From NCBI GenBank assembly GCA_963708725.1, contig CAVPTL010000014.1, positions 248,001 to 312,000 on the forward strand: a stretch of DNA of 64,000 nucleotides. Reading direction: 5' to 3'. Shown here one piece after another: positions 1 to 9,158 of this stretch. This DNA is from CAVPTL01 sp963708725 (GTDB lineage: Bacteria; Actinomycetota; Thermoleophilia; Gaiellales; JAICJC01). Both the position numbers and the translations under genes were made by a program. Within the stretch, counting starts at the first letter, position 1, and each line of letters starts with the position of its first letter. The notes beneath the pieces are model-generated. The model saw only the letters and a program-made list of their open reading frames with translations, did no database searches and was not told the DNA's origin.

Positions 1-566
1 AGCGCGTGAAAGGTCTCGACTCCCACACGCAGGCCCTCCGAGAAGCTGTCAGCGCCGACCGGCACGACCATGAACTCCTGGAGGTCGATGGTGTTGTCGG
101 CGTGGGCGCCGCCGTTGATCACGTTCATCATCGGCACCGGCAGCGTGGTGGCGGTCTCGCCGCCGAGGAATCGGAACAGCGACTGTCCCGCGTCGGCCGC
201 GGCGGCCTTGGCGACAGCGAGCGATGTGCCGAGAATCGCGTTGGCTCCGAGGTTGCCCTTGTTGGGCGTGCCATCGAGCTCGACGAGCGCCTCGTCGACC
301 CCGCGCTGATCGGTGGGATCCATACCGGTCACGACCGTGGCGATCGACGAGTTGACGTGCGACACAGCCTGGAGCACGCCTTTCCCGCCGTAGCGAGCGG
401 GATCCCCATCGCGCAGCTCGACAGCCTCAAAGGCGCCGGTGGAGGCGCCACTCGGTACGGCGGCGCGCGCCTGGGCACCCGATGACAGAGCGACCTCGAC
501 CTCGACCGTCGGATTGCCCCGTGAATCCAGGATCTCGCGGCCGCTGACGGAGGTGATGGTGCTCAT
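1..566 (-). CDS. eno: Enolase, N-terminal part (cut by window edge)
   Basis: Enolase interconverts 2-phosphoglycerate and phosphoenolpyruvate in glycolysis. The minus strand reads from ATG at 566 with no stop to base 1 and gives about 188 residues that look like a bacterial enolase N-terminus: ITSVSGREILDSRGNPTVEV, then ARAAVPSGASTGAFEAVELRDGD (the mobile active-site loop), then GANAILGTSLAVAKAAA and VPMMNVINGGAHADN. The enzyme is normally about 430 residues, so more than half lies left of the window. It is the last visible gene of a minus-strand run mfd-PPIase-mazG-eno and is 28 bases beyond mazG. A TATCAT hexamer ends 9 bases before the ATG, so it may also have its own nearly leaderless promoter. 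Confidence 0.96.
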   Translation of the reverse strand, partial: MSTITSVSGREILDSRGNPTVEVEVALSSGAQARAAVPSGASTGAFEAVELRDGDPARYGGKGVLQAVSHVNSSIATVVTGMDPTDQRGVDEALVELDGTPNKGNLGANAILGTSLAVAKAAAADAGQSLFRFLGGETATTLPVPMMNVINGGAHADNTIDLQEFMVVPVGADSFSEGLRVGVETFHA

Positions 567-594
567 CGCGAGCGGATGATATCTACGAGGTCGG

Positions 595-1638
595 TTAGCT
601 GAGCTGAGCCTTGGCTCGCCGGTACCAGCCGTCTTGCGCCTCGAGATCGAGATCGACCCAGCGGTCGCCCGCATCATCGGCCAGCTCCGCGGCACGTTCA
701 ACCCGATCTCGGAAGCGGACGCCGGCCGCGCGCAGGGCGATCTCGGGATCCACGTTCGCGTGGCGAGCGACGTTGACGGTGGCGAACAGGAGGTCACCCA
801 GTTCGTGCTCGACCTGTGCGTCAGGCTCACGCTCGGCCCGGGGAGCGGGGGCGGTGTCGAGCGCCTCACGCAGCTCCCGGAACTCGTCGTCGAGATCGAC
901 CCAGGCCCCATCCCACGCGTCCCAGTCGAAGCCGACAGCCGAGGCCCGGCGCTGGAGCTTGCGGGCGAACAGCAATGCCGGCAGCACACCCGGCACGTCG
1001 TGGAAGATGCCGGTGCGGCCCTCGTCGTCGCGCTTGATCTGCTCCCAGTTTCGGCGCACGTCACCAGCCGTCTCGGCCTCGCGCTCACCGAACACGTGCG
1101 GATGGCGGCGGATCAGCTTGGTTGTGATTCCATCAGCCACCTCGGCCAGGTCGCCGGCACCGGCCTCGGCGCACAGAAGCGCGAGGAAAAAGCTCTGGAA
1201 CAACAGGTCGCCCAGCTCATCGACCAGCTTGGGGCCGGGCCCCGACGCTGCCGCGTCGGCGGTCTCATAGGCCTCCTCGATGGTGTGCGGCACAATCGTC
1301 GCCACCGTCTGCTCCCGATCCCACGGGCAGTCGCTTCGAAGCCGCACCGTCAGCCGCTGCAGCCCGACCAACGCGTCGGACAGAAGCACCGTTGCAAACG
1401 CGTCTCCGGCGGGGACAGTGTCGTCCCACACACCGTCGGCCCACAGCCGGCGCAGTCGCTCTCCGGAGGCCGCCACAACCGGCGAGTCATCACCCAGGGC
1501 GATGCCCCTGGCCCCCAGCCACCCACGCAGAGGCTCATCGGGCGGAGTCGAGACAGGTCCGGCGGCTTCGATCACCCGCCAGGACGCGAGCGGGATCAGG
1601 TCAGGATCGCCAGGCCCCAGAGCAACCAGGGTGGCCAT
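595..1638 (-). CDS. mazG: MazG family nucleoside triphosphate pyrophosphohydrolase, with a YabN-like N-terminal remnant
   Basis: MazG hydrolyses (d)NTPs to NMPs and PPi and clears abnormal nucleotides. The 347-residue product has the MazG core at about residues 95-235: CPWDREQT, EEAYE and DELGDLLFQ (the EExxE...ExxD metal site), KLIRRHPHVFGE, NWEQIK, and KLQRRASAVGFDW. A second MazG-like half follows (HELGDLLFATVNVARH, near 275-290). The first 95 residues begin LVALGPGDPDLIPL, which resembles the start of the tetrapyrrole-methylase domain of YabN-type fusions, but the domain is far too short and is probably a vestige. The gene lies 9 bases after the PPIase gene on the same strand. Confidence 0.93.
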   Translation of the reverse strand: MATLVALGPGDPDLIPLASWRVIEAAGPVSTPPDEPLRGWLGARGIALGDDSPVVAASGERLRRLWADGVWDDTVPAGDAFATVLLSDALVGLQRLTVRLRSDCPWDREQTVATIVPHTIEEAYETADAAASGPGPKLVDELGDLLFQSFFLALLCAEAGAGDLAEVADGITTKLIRRHPHVFGEREAETAGDVRRNWEQIKRDDEGRTGIFHDVPGVLPALLFARKLQRRASAVGFDWDAWDGAWVDLDDEFRELREALDTAPAPRAEREPDAQVEHELGDLLFATVNVARHANVDPEIALRAAGVRFRDRVERAAELADDAGDRWVDLDLEAQDGWYRRAKAQLS

Positions 1639-1647
1639 CGCCCGATG

Positions 1648-2715
1648 TTACGTGGTCGGGTTCGACGACGTCGCCGTCGGGCTCGTCACCGAGGCGGGCG
1701 GCGCATACGCGGCGGCGTAGTGTGTGCTCGTCTTGAACGCGTCGATCAGCGCCAGCATCTTGGCCTGCACCTGCTGCTGCACCGACTGGCTCGGGTTGTA
1801 CTTGCTCTCGATCATCGACTTGAGCTTGTTGTACGCGGCATCGCTCCCCGCCTTCGCGGGGGCGTCGATCGGATTGATCAAGAAGTAGCAGTCGGGCTTG
1901 CACTGACCGGCAAGGGATGTCTTCTGATACTGCGGGTTGGCCTTGACCGGCTGGCCCCAGGCACCCGTCGGCAGTGAGAAGGCGGCCTTCTGGAAGTTCG
2001 CATCCATCAGACCCGGCCCCGAGGCGGCCGTAAATCCGGTCGTCCCGTGAGTCGTATCCGCATCGATCGAGCCCGTGGCCGCCTTGGCCTCGGCGGTACC
2101 CGAGTTGAGCTTCTGAAGCGCAGCCTCAGCCTTGGCCTTCGACGCCCATAGCATGTAATGCACGTCACGGGCATCACCAAACGTCTGAGGGTTCTGCTTG
2201 TACTTCGCCTTCACATCCGCGGCTGAGAGACCGATACCTTTGGTCACTGCGGCCTGAATCTTGGTCTCAAGCAAGCGAACGCGCACGACCTCTTCGAACT
2301 GAGCTTCTGTATAGCCATACTTCTTGAGGTCAGCTTGAAACTTTGACTTATCGCCGGAGTAGTTTTGGGTCACGATATCGTTGATGGATTTCGTAACATC
2401 GGCGTCGCTGGCCGTGATGTTCTTATCCTTCGCAATCTGAAGGACTTCCTGATTCAGCACCAGCTGCTGAACCGAGGGCTGGATGACTTTCTGCTTGTAC
2501 TCGGTCGATCCGGCCTTGGGGACGGTCTGCCCACCAGCCTTGGCGCTCGCGACGAGCAGTGCGATCTGCTGGTCGAGTTGCGTCTTGGTGATGTGCTGAC
2601 CGTTGACGACGGCGACATCATCACTCGAAAGCGACGATGAGCTCGAAGACGAGCCACACGCGGCAGCGGCCACGATCAGCAGGGCGAGGGGAAGTGTTTT
2701 GAGAAGGCGGGTCAT
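1648..2715 (-). CDS. SurA/PrsA-like peptidylprolyl isomerase (foldase) lipoprotein
   Basis: The 355-residue protein has a lipoprotein signal peptide (MTRLLKTLPLALLIVAAAAC, lipid-modified Cys at residue 20) followed by a serine-rich linker. A SurA N-terminal-like helical region follows (DVAVVNGQHITKTQLDQQIALL and similar). The central part has the layout of a parvulin rotamase (DVHYMLWASKAKAEAALQKL, then LMDANFQKAAFSLPTGAWGQPV, then CYFLINPIDAP), but the catalytic core is weakly conserved, so it may act mainly as a chaperone. It is expected to sit on the outer face of the membrane and help fold secreted proteins. It lies between mfd and mazG with 9-base gaps, so the genes are probably cotranscribed. 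Confidence 0.85.
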   Translation of the reverse strand: MTRLLKTLPLALLIVAAAACGSSSSSSSLSSDDVAVVNGQHITKTQLDQQIALLVASAKAGGQTVPKAGSTEYKQKVIQPSVQQLVLNQEVLQIAKDKNITASDADVTKSINDIVTQNYSGDKSKFQADLKKYGYTEAQFEEVVRVRLLETKIQAAVTKGIGLSAADVKAKYKQNPQTFGDARDVHYMLWASKAKAEAALQKLNSGTAEAKAATGSIDADTTHGTTGFTAASGPGLMDANFQKAAFSLPTGAWGQPVKANPQYQKTSLAGQCKPDCYFLINPIDAPAKAGSDAAYNKLKSMIESKYNPSQSVQQQVQAKMLALIDAFKTSTHYAAAYAPPASVTSPTATSSNPTT

Positions 2716-2724
2716 TAGAACGAT

Positions 2725-5700
2725 TTACGCCGCGATCTCGCGGCGGATTTCCACTATAGCATCGAGAATTTCCAGCGCTACCTTCATCGGCAGTTGTGAT
2801 GAGGACTTGATTGGAATCAGTTTCAACGACACCTCATGTTTGGCCACCGTGTACAGCACGTCGGGGTGTGCTGCGCGCAAGGCGCGCACGTCCGAAGACG
2901 ACAACCGGATCGGCCCGACGGTGAACTTGCCACCCCGAAGTGACACGGAATCCGCGCCCAACTCGGCCGCCACCAGACGCGCCTCCTGAATCGCGATCAG
3001 GTTGGACACCGGCTCGGGCACCGGACCGAATCGATCGGTCAGCTCGGCTGTCAACTCGCGCAGCGCGGAGCGGTCGGTCGCCAGCGCGACTCGCCGGTGG
3101 AGGTCGACCTTGACCGCCTCGAGCGGGACGTAGTCGGGCGGCACGTAGGCATCGACGTGAGCGTCCACCCGTACGGGACGGGTCCGGGCGAGCACTTCGC
3201 CCTGCAGCTCGGCCACCGCCTCGGCCAACAACTCGCAATAGAGCTCGAACCCGATCGCAGCGACGTGGCCCGACTGCTCGTCGCCCAGCAGATTGCCCGC
3301 GCCGCGAAGCTCAAGGTCGCGCATTGCGATCCGATAGCCAGAGCCCAGCTCGGTGTAGTCGGCCAGCGTCGAGAGGCGGTGCCGGGCCTCCTCGCTGAGC
3401 TCGCGCTGGTCGGGATAGAACATATACGCATGGGCGACCGCATCGGAGCGTCCCACCCGGCCCCGGATCTGGTAGAGCTGGGCGAGGCCGAGCATGTCGG
3501 AGCGCTCCACGATCAAGGTGTTGGCCTGCGGGATGTCGAGCCCGGATTCGATAATCGTCGTCGACACCAGCACGTCGTAGTCGCCGCGCAGGAACTTCAT
3601 CATCTCGGCCTCGAGCGCCCGCTCGGCCATCTGGCCATGAGCGACGCCGACCCGCATCTCGGGCACCCAGCTGCGAACCCGCTCGGCGGCCTCATCGATC
3701 GTCTCGACCCGGTTGTGGAGATAGAACGACTGGCCCTCGCGGGCATGCTCGCGCCGCAGCGCGGTCGCGATCAGCTCGGGATCGAACTCGCCCACATGGG
3801 TCTTGATCGGGTGACGGCCCCGCGGCGGTGTGGTGATCACCGTGATGTCGCGCAGCCCCGACAGGCTCATGTGCAGCGTGCGCGGGATCGGTGTGGCCGA
3901 CATCGCCAACACGTCGACCTCGAGCCGAAGCTGGCGCAAAAGCTCCTTCTGGGCGACGCCGAACCGCTGCTCCTCGTCGACGACCACCAGTCCGAGGTTT
4001 TGAGGGACGACGTCGCGGGAGAGCACCCGATGGGTTCCGACCAGCACATCCACCTTGCCCTCGGCATACTCGGCGAGCACGGTCTTGACCTCACCCGCAG
4101 AGCGGAACCGCGACACCATCTCGACCCGCACCGGGAAATCGCGGAAGCGGTCGCGGAAGGTGGCAGCGTGCTGCTGAGCCAGGATCGTCGTTGGCACCAA
4201 CATCAGCACCTGCCGCCCGGCGGTCGCCACCTTGAACGCCGCCCGCAGAGCGACCTCGGTCTTGCCGAATCCCACGTCGCCGCAGACCAGCCGATCCATC
4301 GGCCGGTCGGACTCGAGCTCTTCGAACACGATGTCGATCGCCGTGCGCTGATCGTCGGTCTCCTCGAACGGGAAGCCTTCCTCGAGCCGCGCCATCCACT
4401 CCGACTCCGACTCGATCGGCGCCTTGGTCACGTGCTGACGGCGGGCATACAGCGCAAGCAGCTCGCCGGCCAGCTCGCGCACCGCGACGCGGGCGCGGGT
4501 CTTGAGCGTCTGCCAGGCCTTGCCGCCGAGCTTGCTGAGGGCCGGGGCCCGGCCGTCGGAGCCAACGTAGCGACTGACCTTGGCCAGCTGATCGTGGGGG
4601 ACGTAGAGCCGATCCTCGCCCTTGAACTCGAGATACAGGTAGTCGCGCACCACTCCGGCGACCTCTTTGGTGTCGAACCGGACGAAACGGCCCACGCCAT
4701 GATCCTCGTGAACGACATAGTCGCCCGCGCGCAGATCGGAGACGGTCGCCAGGGCCCGTCCGATCCGAGCAGGGCCGCGCGCGCCGCGACGCCGGAACAG
4801 CTGCACCGAGGGAAGCACCGCGAGCTGCAGCGGAGCCGAGACAAAGCCGTGACGGATGCCCGAGAGCGCGAATCGCACGCCGGGCTCGGTAAACGCGCCA
4901 CCCTCCCCCGGCGGTTCGGCCTCGACCCGGCGCAGCGCCAGTCGGGTGCGCTCAGCCTCGCCCGGGTGCGGGAAGCACACGATCACGCGATAGCCCGCGC
5001 GCACCAGCGCTCGCAGCTCGTTCTCGGCCTCGGCAATCCCAACCGACGCCAGAGCCGGAGGCTGGGCGTCGAAGCTCACCGGCTGGCCGAGCGGCATCTC
5101 CTCGAGTGCCGAGGAGGCTTCGATCATCTTCGCGACCCGGTCGGCGGCGAGGTATCCCCGGGATCGCACCTCCGGCTCGCGCAACCGGTCGGCCACCTCC
5201 TGCTCGGCATCCCCCACCTCCGCCACCAACGCGTCGGGGTTCCATGCGATCACGCCGGCCCGGGATCCAAGCTCCTCGGTGAGGGCGACCATGCCGGCGG
5301 GAATGCCAGAATCGTCGTCGTCGCCCCAGCCGGGCTCGCGGTTTCGCTCCTCGGCCGCGGGATAGACCGCGATCTGCTCGAGGCTTCGCAACGACCGTTG
5401 AGTGAACAACGAGAAGGCCGACAGCCGCTCCACCTGGTCGCCAAACAGCTCGATCCGGATCGGCTCGCGGCCGGTCGACGCAAACACGTCGATCAGGCCA
5501 CCGCGGACCGAGAACTCGCCTCGCTCCTCGATGTTGTGTGTGCGCTCATAGCCCGCCGCTGCCAGCGAAGCCACCAGCTCCTGAAAATCGATCTCCTCGC
5601 CCGCGGTCACGGTGATCGGGGCGGGTCGCTGCCCGCTCGGCGGCACCCGCTCGATCAACGCGTCCGCCGACACCGCCACCAACCCCCCGCGATCGAGCAC

Positions 5701-6063
5701 GTGCAGCGCGCGATGGCGCTCGCCCACGAGGTGGGCGGCGGGCTCCAGACCGCTGCCATAGATCGCGCCGCGGGACGGCAGGTAGCCGACCGGAACACCC
5801 GGGAGGTAGTGGCTTGCGTCCTCGGCCAGGCCGCGGGCGGCGTCGTCGTCGGAGACCAGCACCGCCAGAGCGCGGGCCGGCTCGCCGTCGCGCAGCTTCC
5901 ACAGCGTCGCCGCAAGCGCCGGCATCAGCGCCGCCGACACCCGAGCGCGGGTGACCTCTGACGCGGTGCGGCGCCCAAAGGCTTCGACCTCGGGGCTCGC
6001 GAGCAGAAGCTCGATCGCCAGGTCGGCGCCCACCGGCGCGGGGGTACGTGCGGTGATGTCCAT
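2725..6063 (-). CDS. mfd: Transcription-repair coupling factor Mfd
   Basis: Mfd is the translocase that removes RNA polymerase stalled at DNA lesions and recruits UvrA. At 1112 residues it is of normal family length. Visible elements, in order: a UvrB-like N-terminal module; the CarD-like RNAP-interacting domain near residue 445 (GDYVVHEDHGVGRFVRFDTKE); Walker A near 598 (CGDVGFGKTEVALRAAFK); the DEEQRFGV box near 694; SATPIPRTLHMSLSG; IIESGLDIPQANTLI; QIRGRVGRSD; and the C-terminal TRCF domain. The ATG at 6063 gives MDITARTPAPVGADLA. A TACCAT hexamer ends 10 bases before it, so the transcript may have almost no leader. The upstream gene is divergent. Confidence 0.98.
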   Translation of the reverse strand: MDITARTPAPVGADLAIELLLASPEVEAFGRRTASEVTRARVSAALMPALAATLWKLRDGEPARALAVLVSDDDAARGLAEDASHYLPGVPVGYLPSRGAIYGSGLEPAAHLVGERHRALHVLDRGGLVAVSADALIERVPPSGQRPAPITVTAGEEIDFQELVASLAAAGYERTHNIEERGEFSVRGGLIDVFASTGREPIRIELFGDQVERLSAFSLFTQRSLRSLEQIAVYPAAEERNREPGWGDDDDSGIPAGMVALTEELGSRAGVIAWNPDALVAEVGDAEQEVADRLREPEVRSRGYLAADRVAKMIEASSALEEMPLGQPVSFDAQPPALASVGIAEAENELRALVRAGYRVIVCFPHPGEAERTRLALRRVEAEPPGEGGAFTEPGVRFALSGIRHGFVSAPLQLAVLPSVQLFRRRGARGPARIGRALATVSDLRAGDYVVHEDHGVGRFVRFDTKEVAGVVRDYLYLEFKGEDRLYVPHDQLAKVSRYVGSDGRAPALSKLGGKAWQTLKTRARVAVRELAGELLALYARRQHVTKAPIESESEWMARLEEGFPFEETDDQRTAIDIVFEELESDRPMDRLVCGDVGFGKTEVALRAAFKVATAGRQVLMLVPTTILAQQHAATFRDRFRDFPVRVEMVSRFRSAGEVKTVLAEYAEGKVDVLVGTHRVLSRDVVPQNLGLVVVDEEQRFGVAQKELLRQLRLEVDVLAMSATPIPRTLHMSLSGLRDITVITTPPRGRHPIKTHVGEFDPELIATALRREHAREGQSFYLHNRVETIDEAAERVRSWVPEMRVGVAHGQMAERALEAEMMKFLRGDYDVLVSTTIIESGLDIPQANTLIVERSDMLGLAQLYQIRGRVGRSDAVAHAYMFYPDQRELSEEARHRLSTLADYTELGSGYRIAMRDLELRGAGNLLGDEQSGHVAAIGFELYCELLAEAVAELQGEVLARTRPVRVDAHVDAYVPPDYVPLEAVKVDLHRRVALATDRSALRELTAELTDRFGPVPEPVSNLIAIQEARLVAAELGADSVSLRGGKFTVGPIRLSSSDVRALRAAHPDVLYTVAKHEVSLKLIPIKSSSQLPMKVALEILDAIVEIRREIAA

Positions 6064-6114
6064 CCTGCAAGGAATGGTAGGCTCCCTGCCGCATCATCGA
6101 CGGAGGTCTTGCCC

Positions 6115-6342
6115 GTGCGCCGCGCTCTTGCAGTTGTCTATGTCGTTGTTCTTTCGCTCGCCCTTCCGGTGGCTGCCTTCGCAGCTGCGAGTACCGCCGA
6201 TACCGGTGAGGCCCCGACCGGCCACGACGGCACACTGACCACGATTTTTCTCGTCGCCCTCGGGATTCCGCTGGTGCTGACGGTTCTCACGCTGATTGAC
6301 ATCGCCCGTGGCAAGCACACCCAACGCCACGCCGATCACTAG
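6115..6342 (+). CDS. Small secreted/membrane protein, unknown function
   Basis: About 75 residues: MRRALAVVYVVVLSLALPVAAFA (a signal peptide or first membrane helix), then a short polar segment (STADTGEAPTGHDG), then a second helix (TLTTIFLVALGIPLVLTVLTLIDIA) and a basic, His-rich tail. I choose the GTG at 6115 because CGGAGG at 6101-6106 is correctly spaced for it; the TTG at 6109 is too close. The end overlaps the start of the M20 peptidase gene by about 35 bases, which suggests translational coupling. I do not recognise a family. Confidence 0.7.
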   Translation: MRRALAVVYVVVLSLALPVAAFAAASTADTGEAPTGHDGTLTTIFLVALGIPLVLTVLTLIDIARGKHTQRHADH

Positions 6343-7624
6343 CGGTCATCTCGAACAGCTCGAGGAGCTGCTTCGGATCGAGTCGATCTCAAGCGACGGC
6401 GCGCATCCCGACGATCTGCGGGCAGCCGCCGACTGGATCGCCCACCTGATCGGCGACGCGCGTGTCCTGACCGAGTACCACAACCCGATCGTCGATGGAT
6501 TGATCCCCGCCTCGGTGGCCGATGCCCCCACGGTGATCGCCTACGGGCATTACGACGTTCAGGCGCCCGGCCCGCCCGAGCTGTGGACGAGCCCACCGTT
6601 CGAACCCACCGTCCGCGACGGGTGGCTGTATGCCCGCGGGATCTCGGACGACAAGGGAAACTTCTTTGCGCTGGTGCGGGCGGCGCTCGACCTGGCCGAG
6701 GCGGACATCCTGCCGGTGAACGTGCGGGTGCTGTGCGACGGCGAGGAGGAGATCGGCGGGGGGTCGGTGGTGGATCACCTGGCAACCATCGAGGGAGAGT
6801 TCGCCGCGGCGATCGTGTTCGACGGCCATATGGTCGACGCATTCCGACCCGCGATCACCACGGGGCTGCGTGGCCTGGTCGGTTGCCAGGTGCGGGTCGT
6901 CAGCGGCGCCCGCGAGCTGCACTCGGGGCTGTACGGCGGCGCGGCCGCCAGTGCGGTCGACGACCTCCAGGCCATCCTGGCGGCGGTCATCGGCCACGAG
7001 CACGACTTCAGCGACGGCATCGCGCCGGTGACGGCCGAAGAGCGCGCCGGATGGTCGGCGCTGCCCTCGGGCACTGAGCTGCTCGCCGAGGCCGGCGCAC
7101 GGCCGCGCGACTCGCAGGCCGAGCACGAGGCCTACGACCGGATCTGGGCGCGCCCCTCGCTCACGGTGCACTCGATCGGCGCCGGCGATCCGATGCTGCA
7201 CAAGACCTCGATCTCGGTGGAGGCGCGGGCCTCGCTGTCGCTTCGGCTGGCACCGGGCCAGCAGGTGCAACCGATGTGGGAGCGGCTCGAGCAGCGGCTC
7301 CGGGCCGCCTGCCCCGAGCACGCCACGCTCGAGCTCGAGCCGTGGCCGATGGCGGCTCCCGCCTACGTCGATCCGGCCGGGCCTGCGATCCAGGCCGCCT
7401 TCGCTGCGATCGAGAAGGCCACCCATGTGCGGCCGCTGGCGGTGCGAAGCGGCGGGTCGATCCCGATCGGTGCAGCGCTCGTCGCCCGTGGCATCCCGAC
7501 GATCCTGACCGGTTTCGGAGCCGCCGACGACAACATCCACTCACCCAACGAAGGCATGGAGCTGCGCCGCCTGGCGTGGGCTCTGGGGTCGGCCCGAGAG
7601 ATCTATCTTGCACTTGGTGGTTGA
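6308..7624 (+). CDS. M20 family zinc dipeptidase
   Basis: This is a cytoplasmic M20 metallopeptidase of the dipeptidase/ArgE-DapE clan. From GTG 6308 it is 438 residues, the normal length. Metal-ligand motifs are present in order: AYGHYDVQAPG (His), GISDDKGN (bridging Asp), DGEEEIGGGS (catalytic Glu pair) and DDNIHSPNEGM (final His). A dimerisation-type domain lies between (GLRGLVGCQVRVVSGARELHSG). The likely activity is cleavage of dipeptides or N-acylated amino acids; substrate cannot be assigned. A TTG 12 bases upstream is an alternative start. Confidence 0.9.
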   Translation: MASTPNATPITSGHLEQLEELLRIESISSDGAHPDDLRAAADWIAHLIGDARVLTEYHNPIVDGLIPASVADAPTVIAYGHYDVQAPGPPELWTSPPFEPTVRDGWLYARGISDDKGNFFALVRAALDLAEADILPVNVRVLCDGEEEIGGGSVVDHLATIEGEFAAAIVFDGHMVDAFRPAITTGLRGLVGCQVRVVSGARELHSGLYGGAAASAVDDLQAILAAVIGHEHDFSDGIAPVTAEERAGWSALPSGTELLAEAGARPRDSQAEHEAYDRIWARPSLTVHSIGAGDPMLHKTSISVEARASLSLRLAPGQQVQPMWERLEQRLRAACPEHATLELEPWPMAAPAYVDPAGPAIQAAFAAIEKATHVRPLAVRSGGSIPIGAALVARGIPTILTGFGAADDNIHSPNEGMELRRLAWALGSAREIYLALGG

Positions 7625-7658
7625 GTCCGGCCGCAGATGGGTTTAGGCTTCGCCCTTC

Positions 7659-7898
7659 GTGAAGCGGCGGCCCCGAGGGATGAGTGAGCACCAGGTTCGT
7701 ACTCGACTGTACGACCCGCCAGAGGCTGTCCGCAGAATCGACTCGATGATGGCCTGCTGGAAGCTGACGTCTGGCCCCACGGTCAAGGGCGAAGACGTAC
7801 GCAAGGCGTTCGAGCAGCGGCTCGACCACCGCACACCCGATGTCGTGGAGGCGCCGGTTCAGTCCGGCAAAGGCCCGCGCATCAGGCTGATTGCCTGA
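7659..7898 (+). CDS. Small hypothetical protein in the M20-pth gap
   Basis: A 79-codon frame from GTG 7659 fills the only gap of about 250 bases in this part of the window. It has G/C-biased third positions like its neighbours. The product is basic and soluble (KRRPRGMSEHQVRTRLYDPP ... KAFEQRLDHRTPDVVEAPV) with no motif I recognise. TAGGCT at 7644-7649 lies 9 bases before the GTG, matching the leaderless-promoter pattern seen elsewhere here. It ends 17 bases inside the convergent pth gene. It may be real or chance. Confidence 0.4.
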   Translation: MKRRPRGMSEHQVRTRLYDPPEAVRRIDSMMACWKLTSGPTVKGEDVRKAFEQRLDHRTPDVVEAPVQSGKGPRIRLIA

Positions 7899-8445
7899 GC
7901 AGCTCGAGCGTTCGAGCAGTCGCCTGCTCGACCAGATCGTCGACATCCACCTCGGGAGCAAACGGGGTGAGCACCCAATCGACCACCGGCCGCGGATCGC
8001 CACGCTCGGGCCGCCCCACCCCGATTCGAACTCGGGTGAAGTCAGGAGTGCCGATGTGCTGGACGATCGAGCGCAGGCCATTGTGCCCGGCCAGACCGCC
8101 GCCGGTCTTGATGCGAATGTCGCCGAGCTCGAGATCGATCTCGTCGTGGATGACCACCAGCGCCGCGGCCTCCAGCTTGTAGAACCGCATCGCGGCGGCG
8201 ACCGACTTGCCCGAGTCGTTCATCATCGTCTCCGGTTCGATCAGCGCCAAACGGGCATCGCCGTCGCGCACCTCGCACAGCCGTCCGTTGAACTTCGAAC
8301 GCCACGAGCCACCGAGTTCGCGCGCAAGCCGGTCGGCCACGCGGAATCCGATGTTGTGACGAGTCGCCTCGTATTTGGGCCCCGGGTTGCCGAGGCCGGC
8401 GACCAGGCGATCGAGCGACGACCCGCGCCCCCCGAACAAACGCAT
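7882..8445 (-). CDS. pth: Peptidyl-tRNA hydrolase
   Basis: Pth releases tRNA from peptidyl-tRNA that drops off the ribosome. The 187-residue protein has the family motifs VAGLGNPGPKYEATRHNIGF (with the catalytic His), ETMMNDSGKSV (substrate-binding Asn), VIHDEIDLELGDIRIKTGGG and GHNGLRSI. ATG 8445 overlaps the rplY stop codon as TGATG, the usual coupled arrangement; a GTG just before it (8448) is possible. The rplY-pth pair is conserved in many bacteria. Confidence 0.97.
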   Translation of the reverse strand: MRLFGGRGSSLDRLVAGLGNPGPKYEATRHNIGFRVADRLARELGGSWRSKFNGRLCEVRDGDARLALIEPETMMNDSGKSVAAAMRFYKLEAAALVVIHDEIDLELGDIRIKTGGGLAGHNGLRSIVQHIGTPDFTRVRIGVGRPERGDPRPVVDWVLTPFAPEVDVDDLVEQATARTLELLRQSA

Positions 8446-9128
8446 CACTCTTCTGCGGGTGCTTCCTCGGAGGCTTCGTCCTCGCCGCCTTCTGCAGCTT
8501 CGCCCTCTTCGCCCTCGACGCCTTCCTCGCCCTCTTCGCCCTCGACCGGCTCGCCCTCGAGCTCGGCTTCGGAGATGGGAGCGGTGACGGTCGCAAGTAC
8601 GGTCCCCTCGAGGTCGTCGAGGAACTCGACTCCTTCGAGCGCAGGGACGTCCACCAGACGCAGCGACCCGCCGATATCGAGTTCGCTGATGTCGACGGTG
8701 ATCGACTCCGGGATCGCGGTCGGAAGCACCGACACGCGGAGTTCATGCGCGGGCTGAGAGAGCGCGCCACCCATCTCGACGCCGTGCGGCGTACCTTCGA
8801 GGTGCACCGCCACGACCGTCTGGATCTTGCGATCGAGTGGGATCTCGTGGAAGTCGACGTGCATGACGCTGTCGCGCACCGGGTCGAGCTGCATGTCCTT
8901 GATGATCGCCGGACGAGCCTTGCTGCCGTCGACCGTCACGTCGAGCAGGGCGTACAGACCGCCCGGCCCGGTAACGGCGGTGCGCAGCTCGCGCGCGTTG
9001 ACCGTCACGGCCGTCGATTCGGCGCCTGCGGCATAGATCACAGCCGGAATCTCTCCGGCGGCCCGGAGTGCCCGCACATCTTTGCCCCGCTCCGTGCGTG
9101 AGCGCACTTCGAGTTTTACGCGATCCAT
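8445..9128 (-). CDS. rplY: Ribosomal protein L25 (Ctc/TL5 long form)
   Basis: L25 binds 5S rRNA in the large subunit. This is the long Ctc/TL5 form, 227 residues: the N-terminal 5S-binding domain (RSRTERGKDVRALRAAGEIP, VIYAAG) and the C-terminal domain (HVDFHEIPLDRKIQTVVAVH, LRVSVLPTAIPESI). After residue about 190 comes an extremely acidic tail rich in Glu-Gly repeats, a low-complexity extension seen in several actinobacterial L25 proteins. AGGAG upstream of ATG 9128 is a clear ribosome binding site. It lies between prs and pth on the same strand. Confidence 0.97.
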   Translation of the reverse strand: MDRVKLEVRSRTERGKDVRALRAAGEIPAVIYAAGAESTAVTVNARELRTAVTGPGGLYALLDVTVDGSKARPAIIKDMQLDPVRDSVMHVDFHEIPLDRKIQTVVAVHLEGTPHGVEMGGALSQPAHELRVSVLPTAIPESITVDISELDIGGSLRLVDVPALEGVEFLDDLEGTVLATVTAPISEAELEGEPVEGEEGEEGVEGEEGEAAEGGEDEASEEAPAEE

Positions 9129-9158
9129 GGTTTCGGCTCCTGAGAGAGAGATCCGCGC

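Noticed and set aside
3097..5961. A 954-codon open frame on the plus strand
   Set aside because: It is the exact antisense of mfd, a product of high GC keeping stops rare. The translation is His/Arg-rich with no motif.
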